Positions 36,840-45,245 are shown, counted from the stretch's first letter. The stretch is DNA of 64,000 bases from Alcaligenes faecalis (GCF_041521385.1 NZ_CP168006.1:434001-498000), one strand, 5' to 3'. The notes: generated by a model not told the origin, from the letters alone. Made by a program: numbers and translations.

Positions 36840-37261
36840 TGCCCCACCTTCAAGGCACCATAGACCACATTACGCAAATCCGTGACAAAGCGGCCAGACA
36901 TGCCCCCGTACAAAGTATTAGTGAAGGCGAGCACTCTAAGCCTTTGCGCCCGGTCGACGAACCATGAATGACCGTAGGCTCCGCCCCAGCGCCAGGCTCC
37001 ATTGGACTGGGGCGATGCAGCCAGCATCCGGTCGCGCAGGACCGAAAAGCCCAGCCCAAACCCGAACCCCGGTGCATCCGGCAATTCGTGGCCCTTCGTC
37101 TGGTCCCTTCCCATTTTCGCGACCATTTTGCTGGGCAGCAGGCCGCCGCGGGCTACCAGCACGACCACACCGACCAGGCGGCCTTGGTCCAGTGCCTGTT
37201 GTACACGGGTGGAAAGATGCGCAGGCGGGGCGTCGGCGCATCGCGTAATTACGGAAGTCAT
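36836..37261 (-). pseudogene. Internally deleted beta-lactamase-family serine hydrolase
   Basis: The ORF joins an N-terminal piece (STRVQQALDQGRLVGVVVLVARGG) directly to a C-terminal piece (LPDAPGFGFGLGFSVLRD, GAYGHSWFVDRAQRLRVLAF) of the class C beta-lactamase/esterase fold at about residue 40 (around 37138-37145). The whole SxxK and YxN region, normally more than 200 residues, is missing; only 141 residues remain against about 400. The frame is kept, and the ATGA overlap with the downstream MFS gene keeps translation coupled, which may explain its survival. It cannot be an active hydrolase. Confidence 0.75.
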
Positions 37262-37335
37262 CACAGGTAATTCCTTTCATCAATAGACCCAAACGTCATG
37301 ATAGAAAGCCTGAAATTAAAGAAAAAGTCAGGTAG

Positions 37336-37356
37336 AGTTCCGTTTTAAGCGGAACT
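37336..37356. promoter_or_regulatory. Inverted-repeat operator between the LysR gene and the MFS unit
   Basis: AGTTCCG-TTTTAAG-CGGAACT, perfect seven-base arms with seven between, in the divergent gap, 22 bases before the LysR start. A likely LysR site controlling both sides. Confidence 0.6.
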
Positions 37357-37378
37357 TTATGTCCGTAATTGAGGGGTG

Positions 37379-38314
37379 ATGGTGGACAGTCTCAACAGCT
37401 TCGTGGTGTTCGTCCAAGTGGCTGAAGTACGCAGCTTCATTGCGGCGGGTCGACTGCTGGGCGTGTCGGCCTCTGCGGTCGGTAAGAGTGTGGCGCGGCT
37501 GGAGGAAAAGCTGGGTGTGCGCCTGTTCCACCGTAGCACTCGCAGTGTCTCACTCACAGCCGAGGGCTCGCTGTTCCTGGAGCGCAGCCGCCGCATCCTT
37601 GCCGAAATCGAGGCGGCAGAACAGGAACTGTCGCAGGCGACGACTATGCCGCATGGCCGGTTGCGAATCAGCCTACCTTTAGTCAGCTCGCTGTTACTGC
37701 CCGTGCTCGGCGAGTTCATGCGCGAGTACCCAGAGATCGAACTGGACCTGGATTTCAGCGACCGGCTCGTTGATGTGATCGAGGAAGGTTTCGACGCCGT
37801 AGTCAGAACGGGCGACCCAACTGACTCGCGCCTTTCCGCCCGTCGGCTTGGCTCTTTTCATTCGATGCTGGTCGCTTCACCCGACTATCTGGCGCGGCAA
37901 GGAATACCCCAAGTACCTGCCGATTTACTGGCGCACAGTTGCCTGCACTACCGCTTTCCCAACAGCGGCAAACTAGAGCCGTGGGCGCTACGCCGCGCTG
38001 CAGATGAACCCGAACTGACGCTCCCCACCTCGATGATCTGCAATAACATTGAGACGCGCCTGTGCTTTGCGCTGCAGGGCTTAGGCATCGCCTACCTGCC
38101 AGAGTTCTCGATCAGAGAACCTCTGGCAAATGGGCGGCTGCAGACTGTTCTGGCCGATCATGCCCAGCGAACTGGCGTTTTTTACATCCTTTGGCCCGCC
38201 AGCAAACATCCTTCGCCGAAGGTCAGAGCCTTCGTCGATTTCCTGTGCGCTCATGTGTTTCCGGCTGCTCTGGACAAGCCACAAACCAAACCCCACCGCG
38301 TGAACGGCCAATAA
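37379..38314 (+). CDS. LysR family transcriptional regulator
   Basis: A 311-residue LysR regulator with HTH DSLNSFVVFVQVAEVRSFIA, AAGRLLGVSASAVGKSVARL, and an effector domain from about 90 (GRLRISLPLVSSLLLPVLGE). It belongs to the group with the SVARLEEKLGVRLFHRSTRS block. It is divergent from the MFS unit and the 21-base operator lies between. Several start codons (GTG, ATG, GTG) crowd the region; ATG 37379 is taken. The effector is unknown. Confidence 0.88.
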   Translation: MVDSLNSFVVFVQVAEVRSFIAAGRLLGVSASAVGKSVARLEEKLGVRLFHRSTRSVSLTAEGSLFLERSRRILAEIEAAEQELSQATTMPHGRLRISLPLVSSLLLPVLGEFMREYPEIELDLDFSDRLVDVIEEGFDAVVRTGDPTDSRLSARRLGSFHSMLVASPDYLARQGIPQVPADLLAHSCLHYRFPNSGKLEPWALRRAADEPELTLPTSMICNNIETRLCFALQGLGIAYLPEFSIREPLANGRLQTVLADHAQRTGVFYILWPASKHPSPKVRAFVDFLCAHVFPAALDKPQTKPHRVNGQ

Positions 38315-38469
38315 ATGCCCACCCTCAATCCGCTCCACTTCCCACGCCTGCCCTAGGGCGAGATTTTGACGCACCGCCTGAGCAGATATTGACCTAGTCT
38401 CAGCCATTGAACCTGCTGTATAGACTTTGACTCAGTGCGGCACATGATGCACTGGCAGCATCTTGGACA

Positions 38470-38507
38470 AAAAAAACCCCTGATCTTGCTTGAGACCAGG
38501 GGGTTTA
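38470..38507 (-). terminator. Terminator of the speD-speE gene
   Basis: On the minus strand ACCCCCTGGTCTC pairs with GATCAGGGGT-type sequence around a short loop and is followed by eight T. It lies 50 bases beyond the spermidine gene stop. The opposite strand also ends in TTTATTT, so it may be bidirectional. Confidence 0.8.
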
Positions 38508-38559
38508 TTTCTTGCACAGTCAACGGATCGCCAAGCTTTGGCAATATATCGCAGGCAGC

Positions 38560-39837
38560 CTAACAGACCTCTTCCAGATTGGTCTCGTTCACCGGCATCA
38601 GACGGCGGTAGAACGTAGGCAAAGCAAACAAGGCACCATGAAGATCAGCGTTGTAAAACTGCAGGGAATCCTGGTTCTCGCTGCTCATACGCTGCTCCAG
38701 ACGCTCCTGAATTTGCTCGGCACAGAACGTACGCGGGTTCAACTCATCAGAAGCAATCGCCAACCCCCAGTAAGAGCCGTACAGCGGGATATGCAGCCCG
38801 TAGCCATGCACTTGGGCGAACACGCTGGCCAAGGAGGAGCTCAGATTCTTGACCTGCTGGCTTTCGTGGAAAGGCGAACCCAGGTGCAACACCAAAGCAC
38901 CACCGCTTGCCAGCGCGCGTTTGCAGGACTCAAAGAACTCAGCGGTGTACAAGGGACCGGCCGGAGTTTCGGGGTCGGTCAGATCCAGATAAATCAGATC
39001 AAACTGCTCCTGCGTCGTGGCCAGGAACTGCGCACCGTCTGCAATTTGAATCTGCACACGTGGGTTATCAAATGCCCCCTTGTGAATGGACTGCAGGTGT
39101 TCGCGAGCTACCTCAATCACCTCACCATCCAGTTCAACCAGAGACACACGCTCCAGGCTGGGGTACTTCAACAGTTCTTCCAGGGCTCCGCCATCACCAC
39201 CGCCCACGATCAGGGCGCGACGAGGATTGGGATGAGCCATGGCAGCCGGGTGAATCAGACCTTCATGGTAGAAGAACTCTTCAGCCTCGGAGGTCATCAT
39301 GCAACCGTCCAGGCGCAAGGTCGTACCCAGGGTTTCGGAACGCAGCAATTCCAGACGTTGGAAAGCCGTCTGGCGCTCCAACAAACGCTCGGTAAAGCGG
39401 AAACCGTACAAGGCGTCCTGGTTCAGGTTTTCCGTCAGCAACTCGCCCGCATGAGCCGGGCCGTCGGCCTCGCCGCGCCACAAGCGATTACGCTGGGCCT
39501 GGCCGGGCTTGAAAGCCTGTTCAATTCCGTTGATCAGGCCGGTCGCCTTGCCCGAGTTATCCTGCATGAAGTTGCAGACATAAACGTCCAACGTCACGCC
39601 ACCACGCTCGGGCCAGGTATGAATGGCCAAGTGGGACTCGGCCAGCAACAGTACACCGGTGACACCACCGGGCTGCCCTTCAAACTCGGGAAATGCCTGC
39701 CACTCCTCACCAACAATCGTCAGCCCTGCATCAATCGTTTGCTGGCGGCAAAAATCAGCCAGTTTCTGGGCATCGATCAGCAGCTCCGGGCTGCATGCAC
39801 ATTGGTAAAGGTCTGCGGTCAAGTGCAAGCCTTGCAT
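38560..39837 (-). CDS. SpeD-SpeE fusion: S-adenosylmethionine decarboxylase plus spermidine synthase
   Basis: A 425-residue fused protein. Residues 1-120 are a prokaryotic class Ib AdoMet decarboxylase with ESHLAIHTWPERG at 67-79; Ser68 is the pyruvoyl-forming residue, His73 follows. Residues about 130-425 are a spermidine synthase: GGGDGGALEELLKYPSLERV, VELDGEVIEVA, and DLTDPETPAGPLYTAEFF with the catalytic Asp. It makes decarboxylated AdoMet and transfers its aminopropyl group onto putrescine in one chain. Self-cleavage at Glu67-Ser68 would release the first 67 residues, but both parts stay bound. It stands alone, flanked by terminator and kinase gene. Confidence 0.92.
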   Translation of the reverse strand: MQGLHLTADLYQCACSPELLIDAQKLADFCRQQTIDAGLTIVGEEWQAFPEFEGQPGGVTGVLLLAESHLAIHTWPERGGVTLDVYVCNFMQDNSGKATGLINGIEQAFKPGQAQRNRLWRGEADGPAHAGELLTENLNQDALYGFRFTERLLERQTAFQRLELLRSETLGTTLRLDGCMMTSEAEEFFYHEGLIHPAAMAHPNPRRALIVGGGDGGALEELLKYPSLERVSLVELDGEVIEVAREHLQSIHKGAFDNPRVQIQIADGAQFLATTQEQFDLIYLDLTDPETPAGPLYTAEFFESCKRALASGGALVLHLGSPFHESQQVKNLSSSLASVFAQVHGYGLHIPLYGSYWGLAIASDELNPRTFCAEQIQERLEQRMSSENQDSLQFYNADLHGALFALPTFYRRLMPVNETNLEEVC

Positions 39838-40011
39838 AATCGTGTGCTCCTTTAACGGATTTTGCGCTCCCTACCAACGAGATGACCGCAACATAAAAAC
39901 TTCAAAGCGAGGTGCACCTGAACAGGCGATCACCTCGCTTCATCGAAAAGAGCGCAAATTGTACCTTATATCAAACTTAAATATATGAAAATAACCCTAT
40001 TTTAGAGAAGA

Positions 40012-41127
40012 TTAAGGTGTATACGATGCGGAAGGCAGCAGAACCAATTCCATGACCAAATGCGCACCCGGTCCCGGATGTTCCTTGAAATACACCCTGC
40101 CCCCGTGGTGCCGCACAATCGAACGCAAAATGGACAAACCCAGACCACTACCTTGTACCTGTTGGCCAGGTAGGCGATAGAACTTGTCAAACACTTTATC
40201 TTGATAAATAGGATCAATACCCGGCCCTTGGTCCAGAACCTCTATACAGGCCCAACCAGCTTGGCCAGGCCGCAAACGCAAGATCACCACGGTATCCGCA
40301 GCCGAGTACTTCAAGGCATTTTCCAGGGCATTTCGCAGCGCCACAAGCAAAGGAACAACATCCACTCTGGCCCACAAACTGTGCGACGGTAAATCCAGAC
40401 AAATCCGCTGGCGCTGTTCATTGAAAGCACGCAGGCTCAGACGCAACACCGCGCGCAAATCCGACGCGCGCCACTCCCGGCTGCCGACCCCGTCGTACTC
40501 AATGCGATTCAGTTGCGTCAACTCATCCAGCAGCACATCCACACCTCGGACTTTTTCATGTAACTGCATGTAAATCTTACTGGCCCAGGCTGACGGGGTA
40601 GCCTCCAACTGCAGCAATTCAATATAGCCACTGATGGCCGCCAGCGGAGAGCGTATTTCATGGGCGGCCACCGCAAAACAGTCTGCCCGGTCTCGTTCTT
40701 TTTGCATGTGAGCGGTGACATCGCGAATCATCAATAACGTGGCCGTATCTGGAGCTGGCGCAGCATAGGAGTGAAACTCCAGTGCACGTCTGCGCTCGCC
40801 TTCACCATCCCGGTGCATACCGTAAAAGGGATGATTGCTGCGGTAAATAGCTTGGCTAATTCCAGGTAGCAAATACGCTAAATCGGCCTGCAGTCCATTT
40901 TCGAGACGTTGGAAAAAATCAAGAAAGTCATTTTTGCCATTGACCAGCTCCGGCAGACCCAACATGTTACGCATGGCCCGATTACAGCCCAGCAGCCTCC
41001 CACCGGAATCAAACATCACAATCGCATCCGGCAAGGTATCCAGCATTTGTTCCGAACAATGCGATCTTTCATAAGTCAGCCTGGGCCATTTAGGAACACT
41101 CGCTTGATTAAACAAGCGTTGCCCCAT
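40012..41127 (-). CDS. PAS-domain sensor histidine kinase
   Basis: A soluble kinase of about 371 residues. PAS domain at about 30-145 (TLPDAIVMFDSGGRLLGCNR), HisKA with FAVAAHEIRSPLAAISGYIE, ATPase with NALENALKYS, DQGPGIDP, KVFDKFYRL and GSGLGLSI. No membrane segment is clear; at the very N-terminus is one weak hydrophobic stretch. I chose the ATG at 41127; an upstream TTG (41157) is equally possible since no ribosome site is visible. No response regulator is beside it on its strand; the nearest is the divergent HTH-receiver protein at 41957. Confidence 0.85.
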   Translation of the reverse strand: MGQRLFNQASVPKWPRLTYERSHCSEQMLDTLPDAIVMFDSGGRLLGCNRAMRNMLGLPELVNGKNDFLDFFQRLENGLQADLAYLLPGISQAIYRSNHPFYGMHRDGEGERRRALEFHSYAAPAPDTATLLMIRDVTAHMQKERDRADCFAVAAHEIRSPLAAISGYIELLQLEATPSAWASKIYMQLHEKVRGVDVLLDELTQLNRIEYDGVGSREWRASDLRAVLRLSLRAFNEQRQRICLDLPSHSLWARVDVVPLLVALRNALENALKYSAADTVVILRLRPGQAGWACIEVLDQGPGIDPIYQDKVFDKFYRLPGQQVQGSGLGLSILRSIVRHHGGRVYFKEHPGPGAHLVMELVLLPSASYTP

Positions 41128-41415
41128 TAGAAAACTGGTAAATAATGTGAGCAACAAGTCAATCCCCTATTTCTGCCCCAAAACAAGCACTGTGCCTGCC
41201 TCAGTGCGTTCTCAATCGCCATGCCGCAAAAGATCAGGCTCCGAAAATACACCTGCTTTTTTCCGGATGGGATTATCGACACGCCGATATCTTGCATCGG
41301 CCTGGGTGAAACAAACGATCAATTACCTAATAACGTTATTTCATTACCAACAAGCCAAAAAACGGGAAAAGCACTATGACGTTTAAAAATCTTGACTCCA
41401 AAATAACGCGCCAGA

Positions 41416-41435
41416 CTGTTTAAAATCATAAACAG
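41416..41435. promoter_or_regulatory. Palindrome CTGTTT-AAAATCAT-AAACAG
   Basis: Perfect six-base arms with an eight-base centre, 40 bases before TAAGGAGG and 120 before the orphan terminator. Probably an operator for a nearby transcript. Confidence 0.35.
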
Positions 41436-41439
41436 CCGT

Positions 41440-41575
41440 ATCATAAGGCGCACAGAGCTGATTGTAGAAAATAAGGAGGCTTGCATAAAATAGATTCCTA
41501 TTTATTTCATAAAGGCTGACTGGGATCAAGGTCAATACCCACAAAAAACACTAGGGTGCAAACACCCTGTTTTTC
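41440..41575 (+). ncRNA. Candidate small RNA ending at an orphan terminator
   Basis: The stretch contains no plausible ORF but ends in a good intrinsic terminator with nothing upstream to terminate on this strand. It carries a complete TAAGGAGG anti-ribosomal sequence and an AT-rich stretch. The 5' end is guessed from the palindrome upstream. Family unknown. Confidence 0.35.
41553..41575 (+). terminator. Orphan intrinsic terminator
   Basis: AGGGTG-CAAA-CACCCT followed by GTTTTTC. Six-base perfect arms with a tetraloop; there is no plus-strand gene for 1.3 kb upstream. Confidence 0.7.
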
Positions 41576-41842
41576 TGCTTGGGCAGTCCCCCCACTATCC
41601 TGGGCACCAATTTGCTGCATTACACGACAAGTGTGTTCAACGACCTACACTGGAAGGTCCGGTAACACGACAGCACAAGGGATACGCGTAAAATCAGCAA
41701 GGCGAGTCCAGGTTCATAGGCCCGCCAGATTGAAGTGATTCCCTGAAGAAACATGAACATCTGAAAATCGGAGATATTAGAAGCATGTGTGTCGAATACT
41801 CTGCCTATCACTAGGCATGAACAGGCCACTTCCCATTGCCAG

Positions 41843-41874
41843 TATTAGTATTTCAATTTCAGTACTTACTAATA
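41843..41874. promoter_or_regulatory. Inverted repeat before the HTH-receiver gene
   Basis: TATTAGTA (41843-41850) and TACTAATA (41867-41874) are perfect eight-base arms separated by 16 bases, about 82 bases before the start codon. Probably the site of the encoded HTH protein or of its partner. Confidence 0.45.
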
Positions 41875-41956
41875 TCGTCTCTACACTCTGCACTGCTACA
41901 TCGGGGCCCTTTTCCTTGACTACCCCGGTCTGGCCTGCTTTCATTTTTTTGACTCC

Positions 41957-42583
41957 ATGAACGACGCCGTTTACTCCACTCGGCAGGCTGCTGATTTACT
42001 AGGTGTGTCCGTACGCACCGTACAACTTTGGGTAGAAGCCGGAACCCTGAAAGCCTGGAAAACCCAAGGCGGCCACCGACGCATTGACCGCGACTCCGTG
42101 CAAACCATTTTGCAAGAGCGCCAAGGGCGCAGCAGTCAGCAACTGCCCGGTGCCCCTACTACCCCGACGAGCCTGCCCGTTTGCAACGAAGAACCCTGTC
42201 TGCGCGTACTGGTCGTTGAAGACGATCTGGATCTGCTGGCTATTTACCGTATGGCTATGGAACATCTGCCCTTTCCGATTGAACTGCGTTGCGAGCAGGA
42301 TGGGCTCAAAGGTCTGATAGCCGCGGGCAATTTCTACCCCGATGTCCTTATTGTGGATCTGAACTTGCCCAAGCTCGATGGTTTTGCCATGCTCAAGGCC
42401 TTGGCGGATGCCCCCGAAACAGGACATACCCAGATCTACGTGATTTCCGCTTTGAGTGCTGCCGACATTCACGCACGTGGTGGCCTGCCCAGCAACGCCA
42501 CAGCCCTGGCCAAGCCCATTCCCATCGCCTTGCTGTTGCAACTGCTCAGCGAAGCCTTCCACGCCCAGTACCTGCCCTCCTGA
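41957..42583 (+). CDS. Excisionase-type HTH fused to a C-terminal receiver domain
   Basis: A 208-residue protein. Residues 4-54 are a MerR/excisionase-like winged helix (YSTRQAADLLGVSVRTVQLW, GGHRRI); 55-80 a linker; 81-205 a CheY-like receiver with Asp89, Asp90, phosphoacceptor Asp134 (LIVDLNLP) and Lys186. In ordinary response regulators the receiver comes first, so the order is inverted. It likely binds DNA as a phosphorylation-controlled switch and probably pairs with the neighbouring PAS kinase. The gene is followed by a 200-base AT-rich region and the Aer-like receptor. Confidence 0.85.
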   Translation: MNDAVYSTRQAADLLGVSVRTVQLWVEAGTLKAWKTQGGHRRIDRDSVQTILQERQGRSSQQLPGAPTTPTSLPVCNEEPCLRVLVVEDDLDLLAIYRMAMEHLPFPIELRCEQDGLKGLIAAGNFYPDVLIVDLNLPKLDGFAMLKALADAPETGHTQIYVISALSAADIHARGGLPSNATALAKPIPIALLLQLLSEAFHAQYLPS

Positions 42584-42606
42584 GCACCTCTTCCCCCAGT
42601 ATCAGT

Positions 42607-42739
42607 ACGGATCAATTTTTTCAATTTCAAGCCATTTGTGACAATAATTTTCATTTGATTATCAATTTTTTATTTTTGGACATAAAAAACGGATCAAATG
42701 ATACTATTCACGAAAATTCACAACAAGAAATTGATCCGT
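42607..42739. repeat. Repeated ACGGATCAA motifs upstream of the Aer-like gene
   Basis: ACGGATCAATTT (42607-42618), ACGGATCAAATG (42689-42700) and the inverted AAATTGATCCGT (42728-42739) share the ACGGATCAA core; the first and last are perfect 12-base inverted copies. ATCAATTTTTT also occurs twice (42611-42621, 42661-42671). The region is far more AT-rich than its surroundings. It is probably a multi-site operator. Confidence 0.6.
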
Positions 42740-42784
42740 TTATCTCGCGTCTTCTGCTGATACAAAAATATAAGGGGAAAAGCT

Positions 42785-44491
42785 ATGCGCAAGAACCTAC
42801 CCATTACCGGCGTCGAAACCGAGCTTCTGGACGAGCAATATCTCATTTCCAAAACTGATCTGGCCGGCCGCATCATCTATGCAAACCCGGCCTTTGTCGA
42901 GGTAAGCGGCTTTAGTCGGGCAGAGTTGATAGGCGAGCCACACAATATCGTGCGCCACCCCGATATGCCATCGGAAGTTTTTGCAGATTTGTGGCATACC
43001 CTGAAACAGAGGCGTTCGTGGGTGGGAGTGGTAAAGAATCGCCGCAAAGACGGCGGTTTTTATTGGGTTCTCGCCCATGCCAGCCCGATTATTGAACAAG
43101 GCGAATTAACCGGCTTTGCGTCGGTACGGGTACGAGCAAAACCTCAGGATATTCAAGCGGCTGAACAGTTTTATCAGGAATTGCGCGAAGGCCGAAATCG
43201 TTCGCGAACCATCCGCGCAGGTCAAATTATGGACCGCAGTTGGCGGCGCCCTGTTGCTGGGCTGCGCTTTTTACTTGGCCCCAGCTTACTGGCGGCTTTT
43301 CTGCGCAAAGGCATATTGAATCTAGGTATTACCGGCGGGATTATTGCCATGATCCTGAGTACGGAAATGCCACAACAAAGCATGATTCTGCTGGCCAGTT
43401 CCCTGGGCATAGGCACCTTGATGATTTTAGGCTATCAAGCCATCTTGATGCGGCGCGTTTTGGGATCGTTTAAAACAGCCACGCACATCGCTCAACAAAT
43501 TGCAGCAGGCAACCTGACGGTCAATACACGTGGGCCTGCCGTGAAAAAACTGGAAACACTGGGACAGAATCTGGACCTGATGCGCAAAAGCCTGATGAGC
43601 ATCAGCACGGACGTGGACCAGAGCTGTACACGCAATCAGCAGGTATCACGCAAACTCTCTGACAATAGCACCTTGCTGGAAGCACGCACTCAAGAACAAG
43701 CTTCCTCCATGCAAGAGACAACCGCCAGCATGAGCTCATTCGGACAAACCGTCTTGCAGACCGCAGACAATGCCAAGGCCAGCCATGAACTGGCCAGCCG
43801 CAGTGCAGATATTGCCAGTCGTGGCAATGAGGCGGTTCAGAAAGTCAGTTCGTCCATGCAACAGATTCTGGAAAGCTCGCAGCATATTGGCAATATTGTC
43901 TCGATGATCAATAACATCGCCTTTCAAACCAATATCTTGTCAATCAATGCCTCGATTGAATCAGCGCGGGCTGGAGAGGCCGGTAAAGGTTTTGCAGTGG
44001 TCGCTTCTGCCGTTCGCTCGTTGGCTCAGCAAGCCGCCCAAGCAGCCGATGAAATCAAGCAGCTCGTCACGCAAACCCAAACACTCAGTGCCGAAGGGGC
44101 GGATCATGCGGCACATGCCGGCCAAACCATGCAGGAAATTCTGGCCTCGGTATCTGAAGTGGCGGGTTTGATGGGTGAAATTTCTGCTGCCACCAGCGAG
44201 CAAAGCATGGGTTTAGGCCAACTGACCCAAGCCCTGAAACAAGTGGATCAAATTACCACTGACAATGCCGCCCTGGTTCATGATTTGAGCGAAACCGCTC
44301 AGGAGCTGAACCAGAACGGTGCCGAGCTGCAAGAGGCAATCCGAGTCCTGAATCATGGAGACAACGCGCGTACCCACGAACCCGCACGCTCGCCGACCCC
44401 TTTGGTTCTGGCACCCATCGTGAATATGGATACCGCTCGTCGCAGGTCCACCCAGCCGGGACGGCTCCGACAAGTGATATCCAACACATAA
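42785..44491 (+). CDS. aer: Aer-type methyl-accepting chemotaxis receptor with PAS domain
   Basis: A 568-residue receptor. PAS domain at about 15-120 (DEQYLISKTDLAGRIIYANP, FVEVSGFSRAELIGEPHNIV), as in Aer, binding FAD for redox/oxygen sensing; a double hydrophobic stretch at about 160-225, a HAMP-like linker, and a signalling domain with the strongly conserved tip region (INNIAFQTNILSINASIESA, GKGFAVVASAVRSLAQ). The tip reads ILSINASIESARAGE where most receptors have ILALNAAVEAARAGE. It would send redox information to CheA. An AT-rich repeat-bearing leader precedes it. Confidence 0.92.
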   Translation: MRKNLPITGVETELLDEQYLISKTDLAGRIIYANPAFVEVSGFSRAELIGEPHNIVRHPDMPSEVFADLWHTLKQRRSWVGVVKNRRKDGGFYWVLAHASPIIEQGELTGFASVRVRAKPQDIQAAEQFYQELREGRNRSRTIRAGQIMDRSWRRPVAGLRFLLGPSLLAAFLRKGILNLGITGGIIAMILSTEMPQQSMILLASSLGIGTLMILGYQAILMRRVLGSFKTATHIAQQIAAGNLTVNTRGPAVKKLETLGQNLDLMRKSLMSISTDVDQSCTRNQQVSRKLSDNSTLLEARTQEQASSMQETTASMSSFGQTVLQTADNAKASHELASRSADIASRGNEAVQKVSSSMQQILESSQHIGNIVSMINNIAFQTNILSINASIESARAGEAGKGFAVVASAVRSLAQQAAQAADEIKQLVTQTQTLSAEGADHAAHAGQTMQEILASVSEVAGLMGEISAATSEQSMGLGQLTQALKQVDQITTDNAALVHDLSETAQELNQNGAELQEAIRVLNHGDNARTHEPARSPTPLVLAPIVNMDTARRRSTQPGRLRQVISNT

Positions 44492-44496
44492 CAATA

Positions 44497-45072
44497 CTAA
44501 AATCCCAGGCTTTGGGTGCCCCCCAGTAGGGCCAGCACGCCCAGCACAGCAAAGATACAGGCGACAATACGGTGGACCAGTTGAGTAGGCAAGCGGCGGG
44601 CAATACGTTCACCGAACAAGACGGCTGGAGCGTTGGCCAGCATCATCCCCAAGGTCGTGCCCAGCACCACCCAAGCAAATTCTTGATATTGAGCGGCTAA
44701 AGCGACCGTGGCAATCTGTGTCTTGTCACCCATTTCGGCCAGGAAAAAAGTGACCAGCGTGGTACCAAACACGCCAAAACGCGTACGCGAGGCTTCGGCA
44801 TCGTCAATCTTGTCGGGAATCAGAATCCAGATGGCCATGGCCAGAAAAGAAACACCCAGTACCCAGCGCAGCACTTCAGGATCCAGCAAAGCAGGAACCC
44901 AGGCACCAATAGCACCAGCCAGGCCGTGATTGACCAAGGTTGCTATGAAAATAGCAAGAATAATGGGCCAAGGGCGTTTGTAGCGGGCTGCGAGAATAAA
45001 GGCGAGCAACTGGGTTTTGTCCCCAATTTCTGCCAGAGCAACCACACCCGTGGAGATAAACAACGCTTCCAT
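44497..45072 (-). CDS. GDT1/UPF0016 family manganese exporter (MneA/TMEM165-like)
   Basis: A 191-residue inner-membrane protein with about six helices in two halves, each carrying the E-x-G-D-K-T signature: ALAEIGDKTQLLAFILAAR near 12-30 and FLAEMGDKTQIATVALAAQ near 110-130. Members export Mn2+ (or exchange Ca/Mn for protons). The ATG at 45070-45072 follows GGAG. Its long 5' leader contains a yybP-ykoY riboswitch, so expression rises with manganese. It ends six bases from the convergent aer gene. Confidence 0.9.
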   Translation of the reverse strand: MEALFISTGVVALAEIGDKTQLLAFILAARYKRPWPIILAIFIATLVNHGLAGAIGAWVPALLDPEVLRWVLGVSFLAMAIWILIPDKIDDAEASRTRFGVFGTTLVTFFLAEMGDKTQIATVALAAQYQEFAWVVLGTTLGMMLANAPAVLFGERIARRLPTQLVHRIVACIFAVLGVLALLGGTQSLGF

Positions 45073-45129
45073 AACAACTCCTGGCCGGATACGAGACGAA
45101 TGACCACAAACCCTCCCGGCCAAACGCGA

Positions 45130-45245
45130 AGGTCTATGGTCAAAAGTCTTGCCAGGCTAAGTTGCTACCAGCGCCATGACCCTGTATAGGCCAAGTATGT
45201 TGACGCTGATCTTCGCTAATCCGAAGCGGCTACTCCCTCATGACG
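45130..45245 (-). promoter_or_regulatory. yybP-ykoY (manganese) riboswitch
   Basis: Read on the minus strand: GAGGGAGTAGCCGC near 45240-45227, the conserved GTCAACATACT near 45204, then GGCAAGACTTTTGACCA at 45153-45137. These three blocks are the consensus landmarks of the yybP-ykoY aptamer. It is followed after about 60 bases by the GDT1 manganese exporter, the typical target. Exact ends are approximate. Confidence 0.88.

Larger units (their letters stand above)
41128..41956. other. Long intergenic region between kinase and HTH-receiver genes
   Basis: About 830 bases without a protein gene. It contains a 20-base palindrome (41416-41435), an isolated TAAGGAGG (41472-41479) not followed by a usable start, an orphan intrinsic terminator (41553-41575), and a long inverted repeat (41843-41874) before the HTH-receiver gene. 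This arrangement suggests a small RNA and operators rather than empty sequence. Confidence 0.5.

Noticed and set aside
38512..39855. A long plus-strand frame opposite speD-speE
   Set aside because: Same composition as an antisense shadow; the minus strand has catalytic motifs for both enzymes.
41472..41520. A 12-codon micro-ORF starting at TTG after TAAGGAGG
   Set aside because: Only one base lies between the ribosome site and the TTG, too close for initiation.
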